From assembly GCA_002350625.1 (NCBI GenBank), contig DEFE01000054.1, positions 776 through 6,931 of the forward strand: a DNA stretch of 6,156 bases, given 5' to 3'. Shown here one piece after another: positions 1 to 4,315 of the stretch. The translations under genes were made by a program, and so were the position numbers. Numbering within the stretch: position 1 is the stretch's first letter; every line of letters begins with the position of its first letter. The DNA is from Lachnospiraceae bacterium UBA2860. GTDB lineage: Bacteria; Bacillota; Clostridia; Lachnospirales; Lachnospiraceae. The notes beneath the pieces were generated by a model, which made no database searches, was not told the DNA's origin, and saw nothing but the letters and a program-made list of their open reading frames with translations.

Positions 1-560
1 TTGACCTGATGGAACTTGCCCTCGTGGATCGTGAGGCGCACTTCCGAGGTCTCCCCGCTCGAAAGAATCTCGAGGGCGGCCGGGAGCGCGCGGAAATCGC
101 CGAGGTCCACGCCGGCGGCAAAGGCATCGATGAGCGCCGCCTCCACCTGCCCGCTGACGAGCGCCTCGTACGTCTTAGGCACGTGCCGCTTCGGGCTCAT
201 CAGCGCGTGATCGAAGGCGCCGTCATTTGTGAGGAGAAGGAGCCCCGTCGTGTCGAGATCGAGGCGGCCGACAGGAAAGAGGTCCTTGCGCGCGTCCGCC
301 CCCATGAGGTCGATCACCGTTTGGTGGCGCGCGTCGCGCACCGCCGTCACGACCCCGGCGGGCTTGTGCATCATATAGTAGACATGCGCGGCGTTATCGA
401 GCGCTCTCCCGTCGAAGGAGACCGTCTCTCCGCCCTTAAGCTGCATGCCCGGGTCCGCAGCCGTCACGCCGTCAACCGCGACGCGGCCCGCGCGCACGGC
501 TTCCCGGATCTCTTTTCTCGTCCCGGCATTTCTGTCTGAAAGATATTTGTCCAGTCTCAT
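1..560 (-). CDS. rsuA: RsuA-family 16S rRNA pseudouridine synthase, C-terminus cut by window edge
   Basis: This enzyme isomerises a uridine in rRNA to pseudouridine; RsuA acts on U516 of 16S rRNA during small-subunit assembly in the cytoplasm. Translating the minus strand from the ATG at 560-558 gives 186 residues without a stop. The protein opens with an S4 RNA-binding domain (MRLDKYLSDRNAGTRKEI, about residues 1-45), then a HKPAG motif and the family signature GRLDLDTTGLLLL, whose catalytic Asp is residue 101. Later come LMSPKRHVPKTYEA and, at the edge, EGKFHQV, the usual C-terminal family motif. Family members have about 230-240 residues, so some 50 are missing. HVPKTYEA favours RsuA over RluB, but the exact target uridine is inferred. 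Other nearby ATGs upstream are out of frame, so the start is well constrained, although its ribosome binding site is weak. It follows the helicase gene on the same strand after 116 bases. Confidence 0.88.
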   Translation of the reverse strand, partial: MRLDKYLSDRNAGTRKEIREAVRAGRVAVDGVTAADPGMQLKGGETVSFDGRALDNAAHVYYMMHKPAGVVTAVRDARHQTVIDLMGADARKDLFPVGRLDLDTTGLLLLTNDGAFDHALMSPKRHVPKTYEALVSGQVEAALIDAFAAGVDLGDFRALPAALEILSSGETSEVRLTIHEGKFHQV

Positions 561-604
561 CGTTCATCATCCATTTCCGTGTTTCCTGGAGCGGGTATCT
601 GAAG

Positions 605-650
605 AGGGGACGGTGCTTCGTTCGGTTAGCCGAACGGAGTCCCGTCCCCT
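605..650. repeat. Long near-perfect palindrome between helicase and rsuA genes
   Basis: Bases 605-613 (AGGGGACGG) pair perfectly with 642-650. After one mismatch (614/641), 615-618 pair with 637-640 including two wobbles, and CGTTCGG at 619-625 pairs perfectly with CCGAACG at 630-636 around the loop TTAG. The result is a stem of about 20 pairs with a 4-base loop. In the direction of the genes no T-run follows the stem, so it is not a textbook intrinsic terminator. The outer GGGGACGGTGCTTC block resembles GGGGACGG-type palindromes that I recall being dispersed in many bacterial genomes and sometimes linked to REP-associated transposases; that link is an inference. It may also stabilise the 3' end of the helicase mRNA. 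Apart from this hairpin I see nothing in the gap 561-676. Confidence 0.7.
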
Positions 651-676
651 GCTCGCTTTCGCTTTTTCTGTTCTCT

Positions 677-3148
677 TCAGCGTCTCCGCCGTCTCCGCGT
701 CCGCGGGTGGTGTCCCCTGCCCCCGTGGTGGCATCTCTCGCACACGCCGAAGGGATAGTCCCACGGCAGCGGCCGGCCGCATTCGCGGCAGCGCCTCCCG
801 GCGAGCTCCTGTTTCTCAAGAATCTTCATAATCGCAAGCGACAGCTTCTCCTTGACGGCGAGCACCTCCGGGATGCCTTCCGGGTGCTCGAAGCGGTCCA
901 TGTACCCGTAGAGCAGGTCGCAGACGTGGAAGGCCTCCTCGAGCACCGGGAGGTCGGACGCATTTCCGTCCTCGGGGATATGCGTCGGCAGGTACTTCGT
1001 GTAGCCGAAGCCCATGAGATTGCTCTCGCACACGAACATCTCCCGCCAGATATTGAGCAGGTCCTCGTCGCCCTCGTCGAAAGCCATCGTGACGAAGCGG
1101 TAGATCAGATACTTGTCGTCCGACATCTCCTCGAGGAGCTTCGCCAGCATGACCTCCGTCTCGCTTAAGTTCTTGCGGAAGCCGCGGCTGACCTCCATCT
1201 CCGACCACTGCTCAAGAATCTCGGAGAGCGGCGCGTCGATGCGGAGGAGCTCCTCCGGAAATGCCACCACCGCCTCTTCGTCCTGCGGCAGCACCATGGA
1301 CAGCGCCTCCTCGATGAGCGGCGCGTCGTAGAGGGTGTTCACGTATCCCTCGTCGAATATGCCGTATCTCCCGGCTCTTCCGGCGATCTGCTGGATCTCC
1401 TGCGCGTAGAGCTCGCGGCGCTCATAGCCGTCGAATTTGTCGGTCTGCAAAAAGACGATCCGCCTTACGGGCATGTTGAGTCCCATGCCGATCGCGTCCG
1501 TCGCCACCACGATGTCGGTTTCTCCCTCGCGGAAGCGGCGGGCCTCCTCGTAGCGGACGTCGTAAGGCAGCGCGCCGTAGATGATGCTGCAGGTCTTTCC
1601 CATCTTCTGCAGCTCCGCGGCCACGGCGTGCACGTCCCTTCTCGAGAAGACGATCAGCGCGTCTCCCGCGCGGACGTCCAGCGGGAAGCTGAAGACCTGC
1701 TTCTCGAAGACGAGCGGCGTCTTCCGCTCGTGATAGGTCACTTCGCAGCTGTCCCCGCACTCGAGGATGAGGCGTCGTAAAAGAAGCTCCGCGGACGGTG
1801 CGGCGCAGACGTGGATCTCCTTGGCGCGGACGCCTAAGATGGCGGCCGTCCAGGCGCCGCCTCTCTCGTCGTCGCACATCATCTGCGCCTCGTCGATGAC
1901 GGCGACCTCGTACCTCTGCTTGAAGTCAAGCATCTCGATCGTGGAGGAGCGGAGCGTCGCGCCTTCCACCACGCGTCTCTCTTCGCCCGTCACGAGCGTG
2001 CAGTCCGCCCCCGCCCTGTTGAGCGTGTCGTACTGCTCATAGGCAAGGAGTCTCAGCGGCGCGAGGTACACGCCGCTCTCCGCGTTCTTCAGCCGCTCGA
2101 TCGCCTCGTATGTCTTGCCGGAATTAGTCGGCCCGATGTGGAGGATGAAGCGGCGGTGCATGGCGCGGGCGAGCGGGAAGAGATCCGGGTAGTGCTTCGG
2201 GATCGTGTCCGCGATGCCCGAGGCGATGAGATTCACCCGCTCCTTGCGGAACATGCCTTCGCGGATCGCGCGGCGGTAGATCTCGTTGTCCTCGAGAAGC
2301 TCCGTCAGGCGCTCCATGTCATAGTACTCTCTTATGAAGGCGTCCTCGTCATAATCCTCCGTGAGGGCGGCTGCGATCTGCTGCAGCTGATAGGCCGTGC
2401 TCTCCCCGGTGTCCTCGCTCGCCATGAGCTCCCCGAGAAACGGCCAGTTCCCGCACAGCAGCACGACAAGTGCGGAGGAGGCGCAGACCCCCGCCGCACG
2501 AAAATGTCCGAATAAAAGCTGGCGGACCGCCTCGTCGTTGTACTGCTCGAAGAAGAGCTCCGCGTTGTCCTCGTCCATCTCCTCGGTGGATTGCCTGACC
2601 CGGCCCTGCGCGTCGTTCCGTGCCACGGTGATATACATGCGGTCCGAGCGGATGTAGGCGTCTCCCATCTCCCGTTCTCGTTTGATGACGGTCTCCCGGT
2701 TCCCGGCGGCGAAATCCTCGATGGGAAGCTGCGCGATATACTGCTTCGCGATCTTCCGGAGCTGCTTCGCCTGCTCGCGCCGCGCGCGCCGCCGCTCTTC
2801 ATTCTTCGCTCTCGCGATGAGGCGGCTAAGCTCGGCGCAGAAGGCTTCATTTTCATCGATGTGCCCCTCCCGGATCTCCGCATACCGCGAGCTCCGCTCA
2901 AGCGCCTCCCGGTACCGCCTCTCGTATTCTTTTGTCTTCTTATAGTTCTGCACCGCGCTCTTCTTCGGCTGCTTTCCGTCGGTATAGCAGCCCTTCTGAG
3001 CGTAGTTTCTCGCGTCCCGCTTGCATCTCTCCTTGTACTTCAGGATGAGATCGATCCGGATGGCCTCCTCGTCGATCTCCCGCACGGGCAGGCGGTCCGC
3101 CTCGCTCGTCAGCGCGTGGAACCTGTTAATCAGTCGCTCTGTACTCAC
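677..3148 (-). CDS. SUV3-like superfamily 2 RNA helicase with C-terminal zinc-binding motif
   Basis: This 823-residue protein is a predicted ATP-dependent RNA helicase resembling mitochondrial SUV3, which unwinds RNA for degradation. The core starts near residue 334 with Walker A GPTNSGKT (339-346), followed by APLRLLAYEQ, TGEE (387-390), SSTIEM, the Walker B box DEAQ (419-422), IVFSRRD (499-505), ATDAIGMGLN (549-558) and motif VI QIAGRAGR (587-594). A helical SUV3-like C-terminal region follows (about 625-770). The first 330 residues are a long, charged extension, probably partly coiled coil (about 65-135), which I cannot assign. The end carries four Cys (787, 790, 803, 806) spaced as a zinc ribbon, then a His/Gly/Arg-rich tail ending in six Arg. 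The start is GTG at 3148-3146, preceded by AGAGGA at 3157-3152; it overlaps the upstream stop as GTGA, so translation is probably coupled. The helicase family is secure; the physiological RNA target is unknown. Confidence 0.87.
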   Translation of the reverse strand: MSTERLINRFHALTSEADRLPVREIDEEAIRIDLILKYKERCKRDARNYAQKGCYTDGKQPKKSAVQNYKKTKEYERRYREALERSSRYAEIREGHIDENEAFCAELSRLIARAKNEERRRARREQAKQLRKIAKQYIAQLPIEDFAAGNRETVIKREREMGDAYIRSDRMYITVARNDAQGRVRQSTEEMDEDNAELFFEQYNDEAVRQLLFGHFRAAGVCASSALVVLLCGNWPFLGELMASEDTGESTAYQLQQIAAALTEDYDEDAFIREYYDMERLTELLEDNEIYRRAIREGMFRKERVNLIASGIADTIPKHYPDLFPLARAMHRRFILHIGPTNSGKTYEAIERLKNAESGVYLAPLRLLAYEQYDTLNRAGADCTLVTGEERRVVEGATLRSSTIEMLDFKQRYEVAVIDEAQMMCDDERGGAWTAAILGVRAKEIHVCAAPSAELLLRRLILECGDSCEVTYHERKTPLVFEKQVFSFPLDVRAGDALIVFSRRDVHAVAAELQKMGKTCSIIYGALPYDVRYEEARRFREGETDIVVATDAIGMGLNMPVRRIVFLQTDKFDGYERRELYAQEIQQIAGRAGRYGIFDEGYVNTLYDAPLIEEALSMVLPQDEEAVVAFPEELLRIDAPLSEILEQWSEMEVSRGFRKNLSETEVMLAKLLEEMSDDKYLIYRFVTMAFDEGDEDLLNIWREMFVCESNLMGFGYTKYLPTHIPEDGNASDLPVLEEAFHVCDLLYGYMDRFEHPEGIPEVLAVKEKLSLAIMKILEKQELAGRRCRECGRPLPWDYPFGVCERCHHGGRGHHPRTRRRRRR

Positions 3149-3160
3149 TCTTCCTCTTGT
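3145..3160 (-). promoter_or_regulatory. GTGA stop/start overlap with embedded ribosome binding site
   Basis: The helicase GTG start (3148-3146) shares two bases with the TGA stop (3147-3145) of the exported-protein gene. The purine-rich AGAGGA at 3157-3152 lies inside the last Glu codons of that upstream gene. This arrangement usually means translational coupling by terminating ribosomes. The spacing from AGGA to GTG is short, about 3-4 bases, so initiation independent of coupling may be weak. Confidence 0.65.
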
Positions 3161-3717
3161 AATTCCTCAGGAACTTCCTCTGTCACTGTTGTCGTTACTG
3201 TTGTCACGGTCTCCACGGTCTCCGTCTCAGGGGCCGGGATTTCCTCCGCCGTGTCCTCCTCCGGGACTTCCTCCGGCTCGTCCACCACCGGATCAGGCTC
3301 CTCCTCGGGCTCTTCGACTCTGTCATCCTCAGGTCTGAGTCCCGGCACGATATCCTGCTCGTCAAGGATCTCCGCTTCTCCCTTAAGGTCGACGTAGAGA
3401 TAGGTGAGGACATACGAATACGTCGGGTTCGGCTCAAGCGGCGCTTTCCTTACGAGCAGGCAGTAGTTTGTTCCCGCTACGAGCTGCGTCGCGAGGCAGG
3501 CGATCGGCGTGCTGTGCGTGCCGTCTTCCTCCGCCATCAGCTTCGCAAATGCCTTGAGCGCCTCTTCCGGCACGCGGGAATCCGCCGTGATTTCCCAGCC
3601 GCCGAGGAGCGGGGCGTCCTCCGCGACATCGGGCGCCGCCTCTTCCGCAAAAGCGGAAGCAGACACAGCTGCAGTCATAGCCATCGCAAGAAGGACAGCA
3701 AGCATCGATTTTTTCAT
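3145..3717 (-). CDS. Secreted cystatin-like protein with acidic Glu/Pro/Thr tail
   Basis: This predicted exported protein of 190 residues begins at ATG 3717-3715. A longer in-frame reading reaches 3795, but the internal start has a near-perfect AGGAGG 6 bases upstream and begins a classic signal peptide: MKKS, a hydrophobic stretch (about 5-18), then SAFA with likely cleavage after residue 24. No lipobox Cys is present. The mature domain (about 35-125) carries LLGGW (37-41), an amphipathic helix (about 50-63) and TQLVAGTNYC (77-86). QLVAG fits the QxVxG hairpin of stefins and cystatins, and the order Gly, helix, QxVxG strand, further strands matches that fold. Cystatins inhibit papain-like cysteine proteases by inserting this hairpin; such a role here is inferred. 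Residues 128-190 form a low-complexity acidic tail of Glu, Pro, Asp, Val and Thr with no LPXTG anchor. The two Cys (74 and 86) could form a disulfide. The gene is coupled to the helicase gene downstream. Confidence 0.8.
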   Translation of the reverse strand: MKKSMLAVLLAMAMTAAVSASAFAEEAAPDVAEDAPLLGGWEITADSRVPEEALKAFAKLMAEEDGTHSTPIACLATQLVAGTNYCLLVRKAPLEPNPTYSYVLTYLYVDLKGEAEILDEQDIVPGLRPEDDRVEEPEEEPDPVVDEPEEVPEEDTAEEIPAPETETVETVTTVTTTVTEEVPEELQEEE

Positions 3718-3723
3718 AAGACA

Positions 3724-3729
3724 CCTCCT
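3724..3729 (-). promoter_or_regulatory. Strong ribosome binding site for the cystatin-like gene
   Basis: The minus strand reads AGGAGG at 3729-3724, then TGTCTT and the ATG at 3717-3715. This near-consensus site decides the start: the upstream in-frame ATGs near 3795 lack one, overlap the end of higA, and would bury the signal peptide behind 26 residues. Confidence 0.85.
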
Positions 3730-3791
3730 CGTATATATCCTACAACACAAGTGAAACCAAACAAATCCGTATTCATGATTTACGAGAATCA

Positions 3792-4079
3792 TCATGCATA
3801 AGCTCTTATGGAACGGAAATCCTCATTGCTCGCCTTCAGCGCAAGTCCAAGATCGTAATCAGACTGCAGGTTGCACCAGAACTCCGGACCCGTTTTAAAA
3901 TATATGCCCAGCCTGATGGCGGTATCTGCCGATATGCCACGTTTTTCATGGATAATCTGCCCGATTCTTGTAGCCGGTATATGCAGTTCTATCGCCAGCC
4001 TGTTCTGGGAGATGCCCATCGGTATCATGAACTCTTCTCTCAGAATTTCTCCCGGATGTATCAGATTCTCAGATCTCAT
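3792..4079 (-). CDS. higA: HigA-family antitoxin (XRE helix-turn-helix)
   Basis: This 95-residue protein is the antitoxin and DNA-binding repressor of a HigBA type II toxin-antitoxin module. HigA normally binds and neutralises the HigB mRNA endonuclease and autorepresses the operon. The N-terminus has the HigA signature NLIHPGEILREEF (residues 5-17), followed by an XRE helix-turn-helix, SQNRLAIELHIPATRIGQII (24-43), then KRGISADTAIRLGIYFKTGPEFWCNLQ, typical of HigA. Its length matches the family and no disruption is visible. The start ATG at 4079-4077 follows AAGGAGG (4095-4089) by 9 bases. The toxin gene precedes it by 14 bases, the standard toxin-first order of higBA. No operator palindrome is obvious in the small upstream space, which is filled by coding sequence. 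Family assignment is secure; its current partner may be a damaged toxin. Confidence 0.92.
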   Translation of the reverse strand: MRSENLIHPGEILREEFMIPMGISQNRLAIELHIPATRIGQIIHEKRGISADTAIRLGIYFKTGPEFWCNLQSDYDLGLALKASNEDFRSIRAYA

Positions 4080-4088
4080 AGTGCATCG

Positions 4089-4095
4089 CCTCCTT
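4089..4095 (-). promoter_or_regulatory. Ribosome binding site for higA, overlapping higB stop
   Basis: AAGGAGG at 4095-4089 lies 9 bases before the higA ATG. It overlaps the TAA stop of higB (4096-4094), so higB termination and higA initiation are adjacent. The site is much stronger than anything in front of higB, which would favour antitoxin over toxin synthesis. Confidence 0.75.
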
Positions 4096-4312
4096 AATGG
4101 TAATCAACGATCTCCACATCATATGCATCCTGCCCTTTCCATCGCAGGCAGATGCGCCATTGTTCATTAATTCGAATACTGTACTGGCCCCGGCGATCAC
4201 CTTTTAATGCTTCAAGATGGTTTGCCGGCGGAATTCTTAGAGTTTCAAGATTGATTGCAGCGTTTATCATGTCCAATTTTCTCAAGGCTACATAAAGATT
4301 CCTTCCGGGCAT
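4094..4312 (-). CDS. higB: HigB-family toxin (RelE/ParE superfamily), N-terminally truncated
   Basis: HigB toxins are ribosome-dependent mRNA endonucleases with the RelE fold. The 72 residues seen align with the C-terminal three quarters of HigB: ALRKLDMINAAINLETLRIPP, then NHLEALKGDRRGQYSIRIN, QWRIC (51-55) and the ending VEIVDYH. Residues matching the HigB active region, His32, Lys37, Arg53, Asp70 and His72, are present. Typical members have about 92 residues and start with an MIKSF-like strand and a helix; about 20 N-terminal residues are missing. In frame, a TGA stop (4315-4313) immediately precedes the ATG (4312-4310), so no longer form is possible here. The ATG is only 3 bases after the kinase stop codon and has no well-placed ribosome binding site; a GGAG lies about 15 bases upstream. 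Translation may depend on ribosomes finishing the kinase gene. Activity is doubtful because the first beta strand and helix are lost; it could be a decaying remnant. Confidence 0.8.
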   Translation of the reverse strand: MPGRNLYVALRKLDMINAAINLETLRIPPANHLEALKGDRRGQYSIRINEQWRICLRWKGQDAYDVEIVDYH

Positions 4313-4315
4313 TCA

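Noticed and set aside
9..539. Plus-strand open frame of 176 codons at the left edge
   Set aside because: The minus strand here encodes clear RsuA motifs (S4 domain, GRLDLDTTGLL, EGKFHQV); the plus frame is a GC-driven shadow.
605..667. Palindrome as an intrinsic terminator
   Set aside because: On the minus strand the stem is followed by CTTCAGATACC, without a T-run. On the plus strand a T-run at 663-667 is 12 bases away, and no plus-strand gene ends there.
2591..3397. Long plus-strand open frame rich in Ser, Gly and Thr at its end
   Set aside because: It lies antisense to the helicase and to the acidic tail of the exported protein. Its low complexity simply mirrors the Glu/Pro codons, and it has no domain or ribosome binding site.
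3732..3764. Possible sigma-70 promoter before the exported protein (TTGTTT, 16 bases, TAGGAT; or TATATA nearby)
   Set aside because: Both boxes are poor matches, and the implied transcript would begin at or inside the ribosome binding site, leaving almost no leader.
3775..3792. Small hairpin ATGATT-CTCGTA-AATCAT at the end of higA
   Set aside because: The 6-pair AT-rich stem without a following T-run is too weak to call a terminator.
3718..3795. Extended start of the exported protein at 3795
   Set aside because: It would overlap the higA stop, add 26 residues before a classic MKKS signal peptide, and ignore the AGGAGG placed just before 3717.
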